NCBI GenBank assembly: GCA_902795345.1
Contig: CADBKO010000001.1
Span: 62,001-126,000 of the forward strand
From: Oscillospiraceae bacterium
GTDB taxonomy: Bacteria > Bacillota > Clostridia > Oscillospirales > Oscillospiraceae
Direction of reading: 5' to 3'
DNA: 64,000 nt
The notes beneath the pieces were generated by a model, which saw only the letters and a list, made by a program, of their open reading frames with translations, did not search any database and was not told where the DNA came from. The position numbers and the translations under genes were made by a program. Below are positions 36,151-44,279 of the stretch, piece by piece. Positions within the stretch are counted from its first letter, which is position 1, and the number at the start of each line of letters is the position of its first letter.

Positions 36151-37360
36151 TCCGCCCCGCCCCCTTTCCGGCTTCCATGATCTCCGTAAGGGCTTCGATC
36201 CGCGTCTCATATTGGGCCTCGCTGAAGCAGCGGGGGTCGGACTGGTCCCCGTCGAAGATCACGGTGGGCACTCCCGTCTTTTCCCGGAACTGCCGCTCCA
36301 TCTCATAGAGATTGCCGCTCCACTTCTTGCAGCTGCGGTTCATGTGGAAAACCGCCCCGTCCACCTTGTTTTGCAGGCCGTCGCGGACTCGCAGCTCCAG
36401 CTCCCGCTCGAAGCAGTTGCAGTTGGGCACCAGGGCGTAGGCCGCCATGAGCTCGTCCAGGTTCTGATAGAGGAAGCTGAAAGCGGGGCCGTAAACGGTG
36501 GCGGTGAGGTTGATGCCCCGGCTCTGCAGGGCCTTGTAGGTGGTACGCAGATTTGCCCAGCAGGCGATGCCCTCAAAGAGGATGCGGTATTTCTCCTCCC
36601 CCTTGAAGCTGCTCCTGCCCTCCCGGGCAAGGGCCTCGTATTCGTCGGCCAGAAGCTCGAAGGCCTCGGCGGCCTCCACGGTGCCCCGGCCCACGCAGGC
36701 CACGGCCATGTTGTTGAAAATGTCGAAGCCGCTGAAGGGGGAGGGCACGTTTGCCATGGTCCCCACCGCCCGGAGCCAGGCCCGGCTGGAACGCTGGGAG
36801 ATGGCCATGACCTCCCGCAGGCGGTCATAGTCCATCTTTTTGCCGGTGATGGCCTCCAGCCTGGCTATGCAGTCGTCGAACTGGGCGCGGATGTATTTCA
36901 CCCGGTCAGCGTCGCAGCTCTCCTCCTCCAGATGGGGGATGTCGATGAGGATGAGGGGGATGTCCAGCTCCAGGGCCAGGTTTTCATACCATTTTATCAT
37001 GCAGTTGCAGATATTGTTGCAGCAGAGGAGAAAATCCGGGAAGGGGATCTCCAGCTCCGGACATTCCTTCAGGTCCGTATAGGCCAGGTTGATGCGGGCA
37101 TAGGAGCAGAGGTCGGCGCTGTAACCCAGGCCCTCCGCGTGCTCGCACATCCGCTGCCCGCCGCCCTTGGCGCCCACGGCGGCCCCCATGTTCTCGGGGT
37201 AGACCACGCTGATACCCATGGCGGTGGTGATCTCCTGGGGGAAGTTGGAAGCGCACCAGCCCACCTTTTCCCCCCGCTTCTTGGCGTCCCAGGCGTCCTG
37301 GGCGATCCTGTCCTGCAATTCCCGCAGCACGGTCTTGGCGTTCTTCTTTTCTTCGCTCAT
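36143..37360 (-). CDS. R-2-hydroxyacyl-CoA dehydratase, alpha-type subunit (HadB/FldB-like)
   Basis: A 405-residue subunit carrying the catalytic cluster. WCASNFPQEITTAMGISVVY is the entry motif. FLLCCNNICNCMIKWYENLA and FHMNRSCKKWSGNLYEM supply cysteines for the [4Fe-4S] cluster, and VIFDGDQSDPRCFSEAQYET closes the domain. The substrate class (aryl, branched or short acyl) is not readable from sequence. The gene overlaps the activator gene by four bases, and the ATG at 37360 has AAAGGGA upstream. Confidence 0.92.
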   Translation of the reverse strand: MSEEKKNAKTVLRELQDRIAQDAWDAKKRGEKVGWCASNFPQEITTAMGISVVYPENMGAAVGAKGGGQRMCEHAEGLGYSADLCSYARINLAYTDLKECPELEIPFPDFLLCCNNICNCMIKWYENLALELDIPLILIDIPHLEEESCDADRVKYIRAQFDDCIARLEAITGKKMDYDRLREVMAISQRSSRAWLRAVGTMANVPSPFSGFDIFNNMAVACVGRGTVEAAEAFELLADEYEALAREGRSSFKGEEKYRILFEGIACWANLRTTYKALQSRGINLTATVYGPAFSFLYQNLDELMAAYALVPNCNCFERELELRVRDGLQNKVDGAVFHMNRSCKKWSGNLYEMERQFREKTGVPTVIFDGDQSDPRCFSEAQYETRIEALTEIMEAGKGAGRNG

Positions 37361-38148
37361 TCCCTTTCCCCCTGTTTTCTCCATCCGTAGATCGCGGCCC
37401 CCAGCGCCCCGGCCAGCTGGGCCAGGGGGGAGACGCGGATGGGAGTCCCCAGCTCCTTTTCCAGGGCCCGCACCACCCCGGCGTTCCGGGCCACGCCTCC
37501 GGTCATGGCAACGGGAGCTTCCACCCCCAGCCGATGCATGAGGGAGGCGGTGCGCACCGCCACGCTCCTGTGGATGCCCTTCACCAGGTCGCAGAGGTCT
37601 GCTCCTTTGGCAAGCTGGGAGATGACCTCGCTTTCGGCAAAGACGGTGCAGGTGGAGCTGATGGGCGTCATGCCCGCCGCCAGGGCATCCATCTCCGCCA
37701 GGTCGGACACGTCCTTTTCCAGAACCCGGGCCATGACTTCCAGAAAGCGCCCGGTCCCAGCGGCGCACTTGTCGTTCATGAGAAAGCGCAGGAGCTTCCC
37801 CTCCGGCCCCAGGCACAGGGCCTTGGCGTCCTGGCCGCCGATGTCGATGACGGTTTTCGCCTCCCCGTCCAGGGCATGGGCCCCCAGGGCGTGGCAGCTC
37901 AGCTCGCTCACGGTGTAGTCCGCGCCGGGGAAGGTGGCCCGCCCGTAGCCCGTGGCGGTGACGCAGACCATATCCTCTCGCTTCAGGCCCGCCTTTTCCA
38001 GGGCTTCCTCCAGGGCCCGGCGGGGGCCGGAGGTGCCGGTGCCCGCGGGTATGAGGGCGGAGGCGGCGATGTCCTTCCCGCCCCGCAGGATGAGGCATTT
38101 GGAGGTGGTGCTCCCCACGTCCATGCCCATGGTCAGAATATCAGCCAT
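37357..38148 (-). CDS. 2-hydroxyacyl-CoA dehydratase activator (HadI/FldI-like ATPase)
   Basis: A 263-residue ASKHA-fold ATPase of the BadF/HgdC family that feeds one high-energy electron to the dehydratase. MGMDVGSTTSKCLIL binds phosphate. VIDIGGQDAKAL, MNDKCAAGTGRFLEVMARVL (cluster cysteine) and ISSTCTVFAESEVIS (second cysteine) are diagnostic, and AMTGGVARNAGVV ends the nucleotide site. The homodimer holds a [4Fe-4S] cluster between its two C-x-n-C pairs, so it is oxygen sensitive. It lies between the CoA-transferase and the dehydratase, as in fldAIBC and hadAIBC. Confidence 0.95.
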   Translation of the reverse strand: MADILTMGMDVGSTTSKCLILRGGKDIAASALIPAGTGTSGPRRALEEALEKAGLKREDMVCVTATGYGRATFPGADYTVSELSCHALGAHALDGEAKTVIDIGGQDAKALCLGPEGKLLRFLMNDKCAAGTGRFLEVMARVLEKDVSDLAEMDALAAGMTPISSTCTVFAESEVISQLAKGADLCDLVKGIHRSVAVRTASLMHRLGVEAPVAMTGGVARNAGVVRALEKELGTPIRVSPLAQLAGALGAAIYGWRKQGERE

Positions 38149-39382
38149 GGTGCTTTGCCTTCAGGTCGTCCCAGGTCTGGTAAACCCCGGAAGCATGCAT
38201 CTGCCGCAGCTCCGCTTCCGAGTAGCCCAGGCTGCGGAGCACTTCCTCGCTGTCCTGGCCCAGCAGGGGGGCTTTGCCGTAGTCCGGCAGCTCGTCCCCC
38301 ACGAAAACCGGCTGCCGCACCAGGCTGCGTTTTGCCTGGGGATAGTCCATCTCGTAGAACACGTCGTTGGCCCTGGCCTGGGGGTCGGAAAGCACCTCCT
38401 CCCAGCTCTGGGCCACGGCATGGGGAATGTCGTTGGCGGTGAATATCTCGTCCCAATCCGCGGCGGTCTTTTGCTCAAAGGCCTCCGTGAGGATGTCGAT
38501 GAATTCCGCGTGGAGCTTGTTTTTCGTGATGCTGTCCATGGTGTAGCGTTCGTTCCCCACCAGGTCCGCCCGCCCGATCAGGGGCATGAAGCGGGGATAG
38601 AACTGGTCGAAGGGGGGCATGGAGATCTGCATGAAGCGCCCGTCCTTCGTCCGGTAGGCGCAGTTGAAGGGATTGTCCGCCGTGCGCCGGGAAATGGGGT
38701 ATTTCTGTCCCAGCTCCGTATACTGGGCGGCCTGCACCATGATGGACTGTACCCAGACGGAGGCGTGGAGCAGGTTCACGCTGACCCGCTTCCCCACGCC
38801 GCTGCGCTTGGCGTCGAAAAGGGCCGCCATGACCCCCGCCGCCAGGAAGAAGCCCGCCTGATGGTCCCCCATGCCGGGCACCAGATTGATGGGCCACTGG
38901 CCCTTCTGCCGCAGGGAGTCCATGAATCCGCCCCGGGCCCAGTAGGCGGTGAAGTCATAGCCCGGCAGGTCCTTGTCCGGCCCCTTGTCCCCATAGCCGG
39001 TGAGAGTCCCGTAAACCAGAGCGGGGAAGCGTTCGTGGAGGGCCTCATAGGTGAGCCCCTGCTTTTCCAGGGCCTGGGGCCGCCAGTTGGTGAGGAAAAC
39101 GTCCGCCTTTTCCAGCAGGCGCATCAGGGCTTCCTTCCCCTCCGAGGCTTTTAGGTTCAGGACGACGCCCTTCTTGTTGGCATTTTCCAGGTCAAAGGTG
39201 GTGTTTTCGTAGGGGTCGTCGGGCCGCCCCTCGCTGGTGCCGTTCCAGCGCACCGCGTCGCCGGAGGCGGCTTCGATCTTGACCACCTCCGCCTCCAGGT
39301 CCGCGAAGAAACGGGCGCAGGCGGGCACCGCGATAAAAGTGCTAAGCTCCACCACCAGGATCCCCTTCAGCGTATCGTTCAT
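38141..39382 (-). CDS. Class III CoA-transferase (HadA/FldA-like)
   Basis: A CaiB/BaiF-family transferase of 413 residues that moves CoA from an enoyl-CoA product to a new 2-hydroxy acid. It shows GILVVELSTFIAVPACARFFADLEAEVVK split over the first 35 residues, then NANKKGVVLNLK, DVFLTNWRPQALEKQGLTYE, and GYGDKGPDKDLPGYDFTAYW with the catalytic aspartate region. In Clostridium sporogenes and C. difficile the same gene order serves phenyllactate and 2-hydroxyisocaproate reduction. Here neither a lactate dehydrogenase nor an acyl-CoA dehydrogenase is adjacent. Confidence 0.93.
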   Translation of the reverse strand: MNDTLKGILVVELSTFIAVPACARFFADLEAEVVKIEAASGDAVRWNGTSEGRPDDPYENTTFDLENANKKGVVLNLKASEGKEALMRLLEKADVFLTNWRPQALEKQGLTYEALHERFPALVYGTLTGYGDKGPDKDLPGYDFTAYWARGGFMDSLRQKGQWPINLVPGMGDHQAGFFLAAGVMAALFDAKRSGVGKRVSVNLLHASVWVQSIMVQAAQYTELGQKYPISRRTADNPFNCAYRTKDGRFMQISMPPFDQFYPRFMPLIGRADLVGNERYTMDSITKNKLHAEFIDILTEAFEQKTAADWDEIFTANDIPHAVAQSWEEVLSDPQARANDVFYEMDYPQAKRSLVRQPVFVGDELPDYGKAPLLGQDSEEVLRSLGYSEAELRQMHASGVYQTWDDLKAKHHG

Positions 39383-39423
39383 AGGCGATTCTCCTTCCGC
39401 GCGGTTCTGTTTTGTATGGAGAT

Positions 39424-39452
39424 ATTATAAAGGATACGCCGCCCTTTGTAAA
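39424..39452 (-). promoter_or_regulatory. Promoter of the hadAIBC-like cluster
   Basis: On the minus strand TTTACA (39452-39447) and TATAAT (39429-39424) are 17 bp apart, about 45 bases before the CoA-transferase start. The stretch 39453-39604 between this and the pilin promoter shows no gene. Confidence 0.75.
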
Positions 39453-39604
39453 CTTCGCGCAGGTAATAAGGATGGTTGAGAAGGCAGCCGCCGGAAAGTC
39501 GCTTTTTGGATGGGAATTGTCGCAAATTTTGCATGAATGACGCATGAGGGGCTTTATACACAAATTTTTAACAGTTTTCATGCCTGATATAGGTAAAGAA
39601 ATAC

Positions 39605-39633
39605 TGGACAAATGGGGCTAATTGTGCTATCCT
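39605..39633 (+). promoter_or_regulatory. Pilin 1 promoter
   Basis: TGGACA (39605-39610), a 17-bp spacer and TATCCT (39628-39633). The predicted start, near 39640, lies just before a folded leader. Confidence 0.6.
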
Positions 39634-39646
39634 ACGAACGCATTTA

Positions 39647-39719
39647 GGGCTTCGCGCGGAGGCATAAGCATTACATATGCTGTTGTTGTACCCGGACAAC
39701 GGCTGTCCGCGAAGCGCCC
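39647..39719 (+). ncRNA. Candidate three-way-junction leader RNA before pilin 1
   Basis: P1 pairs 39647-39660 with 39706-39719 (TTCGCG/CGCGAA core plus GGGC/GCCC and GGA/TCC, with small bulges). Within it are two hairpins: GCATA/TATGC (39662-39666 with 39676-39680) and GTTGT/ACAAC (39685-39689 with 39696-39700). It begins within ten bases of the predicted transcript start and ends just before the pilin ribosome site. It lacks the conserved loops of the cyclic di-GMP riboswitches that precede many clostridial pilins. Whether it binds a ligand is unknown. Confidence 0.5.
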
Positions 39720-39748
39720 AATATTAAATGAGGAGTGAAACGAACCAA

Positions 39749-40075
39749 ATGAAGAAGATGAACAAAAAGGGCTTCACCCTGGCCGAGCTGCTGATCGTCG
39801 TTGCGATCATCGCCGTCCTGGTTGCCATCGCCATCCCCGTGTTCTCTGCTCAGTTGGATAAGGCGAAGATCGCCACCGAGCAGGCCAATGCCCGTTCCGT
39901 CTATGGCGAAGCCGTCGCCACTTATCTGACCGACAATAGCGTCATATCGGCCAAGACGATCGATGGTGTCACCTACACGCCTGCTACTACTGATAGCGGC
40001 GTTACCTGGACCGTGTCTCTTACCAATAAGAAGTCCTCCGGCGGCTCCACCACCTATACGTTCCCTGCTGGCTGA
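39749..40075 (+). CDS. Type IV prepilin-like protein (pilin 1)
   Basis: A 108-residue prepilin. The short basic leader MKKMNKKG is followed by the processed N-terminus FTLAELLIVVAIIAVLVAIA, with glycine at -1 and glutamate at +5 as the prepilin peptidase needs. The mature tail is short and rich in Thr/Ser/Gly, with no cysteine pair, which suits a minor pilin or pseudopilin or an O-glycosylated pilin. GAGGAG lies 13 bases upstream of the ATG, longer than usual. No pilus assembly genes are nearby. A broken homologue occurs at 62961-63272. Confidence 0.9.
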   Translation: MKKMNKKGFTLAELLIVVAIIAVLVAIAIPVFSAQLDKAKIATEQANARSVYGEAVATYLTDNSVISAKTIDGVTYTPATTDSGVTWTVSLTNKKSSGGSTTYTFPAG

Positions 40076-40141
40076 TTTCAATCGATCCATAGTCATTTTA
40101 GGGTATAATACCAGTTATTGAACTTATCCCCCGTCCTCCCC

Positions 40142-40210
40142 TTTCCGGGAGAGGGTGAGACGGCGGATTCCCGGAAACCGAGCGCTTCCCCTGCTAGCGG
40201 GGAAGCGCTC
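40142..40210 (+). terminator. Paired hairpins between pilin 1 and YfhO-like gene
   Basis: Two successive stems: TTTCCGGGA/TCCCGGAAA (40142-40177), then GAGCGCTTCCCC/GGGGAAGCGCTC (40180-40210) followed by ATTTTAT. The pair recurs at 63412-63480 with matching two-sided changes in the second stem, so the structure is conserved. It is probably a terminator or partial read-through site between pilin and membrane protein. Confidence 0.7.
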
Positions 40211-40325
40211 ATTTTATGCCTGCCAAAAGAACAAATTTGATGATTGCGCAATTCAAGGAATGGTGTTAAAATCATTTAGTTATAGCAATCTAAGATATCA
40301 TCTCCACAGAAACGCGGTGCTGCTT

Positions 40326-43151
40326 ATGAAATTGTTCACACCTGCGGGATCAGCCCCCCGCTTGCGCCGGGAGAGGCCCGTTCTCTGCGTCCTGGCCTCC
40401 TTTTTTCTCCCGCTGCTCATCCTCCTGATCGCCCTGGCAGGCCTGCAGGTCACGCCCTTCGGGGACAAGACGCTGCTGATCGCCGATGCCAACGGGCTTT
40501 ATATCAATACTCTCGCCTATGCCTCCCGGATGTACAAGGGCCTGGAAGGGATCCTCTATTCTTTTGAAAAGGGGCTAGGTGGCAATATGACAGGCCACCT
40601 GAATGGGATCTTGCTCACCCCCTTTGCCTTCCTGCTCTCCTTTTTCCCGGTCCGGGACTACCCCACGGTATTCTCCTTCATCTCCGCTCTGAGCATGAGC
40701 CTCAGCGGGCTGACCATGTATCTGTTTCTGGCCGGCGTCTATGGGCACAAGCGGAGCCAGCTTATCTTCTCCACCTCCTATGCCCTCATGGGCTTCAGCG
40801 TGGCCAATGTGTTCCAGGCCTGCTTCTTCACTGCCACTCCCATGCTGCCCATTATGGCCCTGGGCCTGTGGAAGCTTTTTCATGGAAAGAGCCAGCTTCT
40901 GTATATCCTGTCTATTGCCGCCTCTATGTTTCTGAATTCCTATTTCGGCTTCGTCATCTGCGTGACCTCGGTCCTCTTCTTTGCCGTCGGGATGATCTTC
41001 GGCGGGGAGGAACTCCGGGGAAAGCGAAAGTGCCTTTTCCTGCGCTATGCCCTGGCTTCCCTCTGCGGCGGTCTCCTGGCTGCGGCTCTCTGGCTCCCGG
41101 CGTTTCTCTCCCTTCGAGGCGGGAGATTGGAGCAGACCAGTCTGAAGGATTTCTCATTCAGCGAAAAAATGCCCTTCCTGGAGATCGGGGCGAAGATCTT
41201 CTCCGGCGCGAATTCCCCGGCGGAGGAAATCGACGGGCGTCCCAGTGTATTCGTCGGCATCCTTCCGGTGGCGCTGGCGATCCTCTTCTTTCTGAACAAA
41301 GGCATATCCAGGCGGAAAAAGTGGGCTGCCGGGTGCCTCCTGGGTTTCTACCTCCTGGGCTTCTGGATCATCGCCTTCGATATGCTCCTCCATGGGGGAA
41401 CGACCACCAACTGGTTCAACTTCCGCTATTCCTATGTGGTTTCTTTCCTGCTGCTGCTCATGGCGGCGGAACTGTGGCAGCGTCTGGATTCCGTGCCGGA
41501 TTTAGACATGAAGCGCTGCCTGGCGGTCATGGTGATCGCAACGATCGTGATCTTCAGCAAGCAGTATGAATTCGTTTCCGGGGGCGCCATACTGCTGGAT
41601 TTCGCGCTGCTGCTGCTGGTTTTCCTTGCCTGGCGGATGCATCAAAAAAGTCCGGAAGCCAACCCCCGGCATGTTTTTGAGCTCATCACTCTGCTCATCG
41701 TCTGTGTGAATCTGTTCGTCAACTATCGGATCAGTACGAAAAAGCTCCTGGAATGGAGCAAGCCTTCTCTTTCCGAGTATCAGGAAGTTGTGGAGAAGGT
41801 CGATCCTCTGGTGCGAGGCGTTCGAAACAGCAATACGGATTTCTTCCGCATGGAAGTAAACAAGCAGCGATCCGGGACTACAGGCAATGATCCCATGCTC
41901 TATGGTTACAACGGCGTCGGACACGGCGGATCCAACGAGCGCAATTTCGTCCGTGAATCCTTGGCGAAGCTGGGAATCCCTTGGTTCGATATGCGGAATT
42001 ATTACGCGGACGGGATCCCTGCCGCCACGGATACCCTGTTGGGTCTCCGGTATGTGATCGCAGAGGAAGATCTGACCGAGGAAAAGAGTTATCTGAATGC
42101 GACCCGTTTTGCTGAGCAGCCGCTGTTCGCAGATTCCGGTTCGGTATATGATCTCTATTACAACGCTGATGCATTAGGAATCGCTATGCTGTCCGAAGGC
42201 GGGATTGACGCCGTAAAAACGGACTATACCGACGTATTTGAAAACCTGAATTCGGTTTGGGCCGCCCTCAGCGGAGAGAATACGCCGGTGTTCCTGCCAG
42301 AGGAGGAGATCCATTTTGTGCCCCATAGCTTTTATGCGCCTGGAGAGCTAGACGCAGAGGAAGCCCGGCGGCTGACTTCCTATTACGACGCCCAAGCGTC
42401 GTCGTCCGATTCGGGAACGGAAAGCGTCTCTGCCCCGGATGGCGTTCTTCCGCAGGAATACCAGTTCGCGTCCTTCATTGAATACAGCTTCACAGCTAAA
42501 CGGGACGGACCGGTCTATGTCTATAACCGTGCTTACCTTTCAACCCAATATGGCTGCGCGGAGCCCGTCGTTACCTGGATCGGGAACTATCACACCGGGG
42601 ATATCGTAACCGGGCGCATCAAAGTGAACAGCGAATACGTGGATCGGGTCCTCATGGAGGAATACTGTGGGCGCTTCCGCGTGGCCTATGCGGACAACGA
42701 AGCCTTGTCGAAGCTGGCAGCCATCGTCCGGGAGCGTCCCGTCACTCTGGAAAAGCACAAGGAAACCTATCTGAGCGGGACCTTCACTGCCGTGAGCGGG
42801 CAGGAGCTTCTGTTCACCATTCCTTGGGACGAGGGCTGGACCTTTTGGGTCGATGGGGTCGAAACGAAGCCTCATATGGTGCTGGATGTGTTCATGGCTC
42901 TGGATGTGCCCGAGGGAAGCCACAGCTTTGAAATGCGATATGTACCCGCCGGTCTGCGGCCCGGGTTGGCGATTACAGCTGCCGCGCTGCTGCTGACGTT
43001 GGTTTTCCTCTTTTTGGATGGAAAGCGAAGAAATCGGCAGAGCGGGGAGAATAGCGGCTCTGGCGGTCGGGGCGAGGCGGAAATGGCGGATTCCGCCGCG
43101 GATGCGGAACTGACCCGGCGGAGCGAGGAGGAAACAGATGATCTCCTTTAA
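40326..43151 (+). CDS. YfhO-family polytopic membrane protein 1
   Basis: A 941-residue protein with about a dozen helices in the first 500 residues (PVLCVLASFFLPLLILLIAL first). A large extracellular region follows, with one more helix (LAITAAALLLTLVFLFLD) near the C-terminus and a charged tail. YSFEKGLGGNM and TTTNWFNFRYSYV are conserved YfhO landmarks. YfhO proteins resemble GT-C glycosyltransferases, and in Bacillus are needed to glycosylate lipoteichoic acid. Here it follows a pilin and precedes sugar genes, suggesting transfer of a lipid-linked sugar to a surface acceptor. It overlaps the next gene by 14 bases. A paralogue starts at 63599. Confidence 0.9.
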   Translation: MKLFTPAGSAPRLRRERPVLCVLASFFLPLLILLIALAGLQVTPFGDKTLLIADANGLYINTLAYASRMYKGLEGILYSFEKGLGGNMTGHLNGILLTPFAFLLSFFPVRDYPTVFSFISALSMSLSGLTMYLFLAGVYGHKRSQLIFSTSYALMGFSVANVFQACFFTATPMLPIMALGLWKLFHGKSQLLYILSIAASMFLNSYFGFVICVTSVLFFAVGMIFGGEELRGKRKCLFLRYALASLCGGLLAAALWLPAFLSLRGGRLEQTSLKDFSFSEKMPFLEIGAKIFSGANSPAEEIDGRPSVFVGILPVALAILFFLNKGISRRKKWAAGCLLGFYLLGFWIIAFDMLLHGGTTTNWFNFRYSYVVSFLLLLMAAELWQRLDSVPDLDMKRCLAVMVIATIVIFSKQYEFVSGGAILLDFALLLLVFLAWRMHQKSPEANPRHVFELITLLIVCVNLFVNYRISTKKLLEWSKPSLSEYQEVVEKVDPLVRGVRNSNTDFFRMEVNKQRSGTTGNDPMLYGYNGVGHGGSNERNFVRESLAKLGIPWFDMRNYYADGIPAATDTLLGLRYVIAEEDLTEEKSYLNATRFAEQPLFADSGSVYDLYYNADALGIAMLSEGGIDAVKTDYTDVFENLNSVWAALSGENTPVFLPEEEIHFVPHSFYAPGELDAEEARRLTSYYDAQASSSDSGTESVSAPDGVLPQEYQFASFIEYSFTAKRDGPVYVYNRAYLSTQYGCAEPVVTWIGNYHTGDIVTGRIKVNSEYVDRVLMEEYCGRFRVAYADNEALSKLAAIVRERPVTLEKHKETYLSGTFTAVSGQELLFTIPWDEGWTFWVDGVETKPHMVLDVFMALDVPEGSHSFEMRYVPAGLRPGLAITAAALLLTLVFLFLDGKRRNRQSGENSGSGGRGEAEMADSAADAELTRRSEEETDDLL

Positions 43152-44265
43152 TGTGCCTCCCTGCGTGGGAACGGAGCTGAAGTATCTGGAGGAAGCCATC
43201 CGCGCCCACAAGATCAGCGGCGACGGGCAGTTCACCCGCCGTTGCAGCCGCTGGATGGAAGAAAAGTTCGGCGCACATAAGGTGCTGCTGACCACCAGCG
43301 GCACCGCTGCCCTGGACATGGCTCTGCTGTTGTGCGGGCTGGAGCCGGGGGACGAGGTGATCCTCCCCAGCTATACCTTTTCCAGCACAGCCAATGCCGC
43401 CGTCTTGGCCGGTGCGAGACTCGTTTTCGTGGATATCCGTCCGGATACCATGAACATCGACGAAAACAAGATCGAAGCCGCGATCACGGAGCGCACCAGA
43501 GCCATCATTGTGGTCCATTATGCAGGGGTGGCCTGCGAGATGGACGCCATCATGGATATCGCCCGGAAGCATAATCTGAAGGTCGTCGAAGATGCTGCCC
43601 AGGGCGTCATGGCGAAGTATAAGGGCCAATATCTGGGAACCATCGGAGATTTCGGCTGCTACTCCTTCCATGAAACGAAGAACTATTCCATGGGGGAAGG
43701 CGGTGCCATCGTCATCAACGACCCGGCATATATCGAGCGGGCCGAGATCCTGCGGGAGAAGGGGACCAACCGCTCCAAGTTCTTCCGGGGGGAGATCGAC
43801 AAGTATACCTGGGTGGACTTTGGTGACAGTTTTCTGCCCAGCGAGCTGAATGCTGCCTATCTCTGGGCGCAGCTGGAAAGAGCGGAGGAGATCAACGCGG
43901 ACCGGCGGCGCAGCTGGCAGGCCTATTACGAGGCCTTGAAGCCCCTGGCGGAGGCGGGAAAACTGGCGCTGCCTGTGGTGCCCCCGGAATGCGAACACAA
44001 TGGCCATATGTTCTATGTCAAGTGCCGCGACCTGGAGGAGCGGACGCGCTTTATCGCCTTCCTGAAGGAGCGGGGTGTCGGCGCAGTGTTCCACTATGTG
44101 CCGCTCCATAGCGCCCCCGCCGGGCGAAAATTCGGTCGCTTCGCCGGGGAGGACGTTTATACCACAAAAGAGAGCGACCGACTGGTGCGTCTGCCAATGT
44201 ACTTCGGGCTGACAGGGGAGGACAGGAAAAGCGTCATTGACGCGGTCCTGCGCTTCTGTTCCTGA
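43138..44265 (+). CDS. DegT-family sugar aminotransferase (WecE/RffA-like)
   Basis: Pyridoxal-phosphate enzyme of 375 residues that aminates a 4-keto-6-deoxy sugar nucleotide. ISFNVPPCVGTELKYLEEAI and KISGDGQFTRRCSRWME match the WecE (dTDP-4-amino-4,6-dideoxygalactose) subgroup. The cofactor lysine is in SFHETKNYSMGEGGAI, and LPSYTFSSTANA and VEDAAQGVMA line the active site. Its keto sugar substrate would come from rfbA and rfbB at 51.7-53.6 kb. The amino product (Fuc4N or Qui4N type) is inferred from subgroup resemblance. Confidence 0.9.
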   Translation: MISFNVPPCVGTELKYLEEAIRAHKISGDGQFTRRCSRWMEEKFGAHKVLLTTSGTAALDMALLLCGLEPGDEVILPSYTFSSTANAAVLAGARLVFVDIRPDTMNIDENKIEAAITERTRAIIVVHYAGVACEMDAIMDIARKHNLKVVEDAAQGVMAKYKGQYLGTIGDFGCYSFHETKNYSMGEGGAIVINDPAYIERAEILREKGTNRSKFFRGEIDKYTWVDFGDSFLPSELNAAYLWAQLERAEEINADRRRSWQAYYEALKPLAEAGKLALPVVPPECEHNGHMFYVKCRDLEERTRFIAFLKERGVGAVFHYVPLHSAPAGRKFGRFAGEDVYTTKESDRLVRLPMYFGLTGEDRKSVIDAVLRFCS

Positions 44266-44279
44266 GCGGGGGAAGGATC

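Noticed and set aside
39647..39719. Known cyclic di-GMP or purine riboswitch before pilin 1
   Set aside because: It folds as a three-way junction, but none of the conserved bases of those classes are present, so it is listed only as an uncharacterised structured leader.
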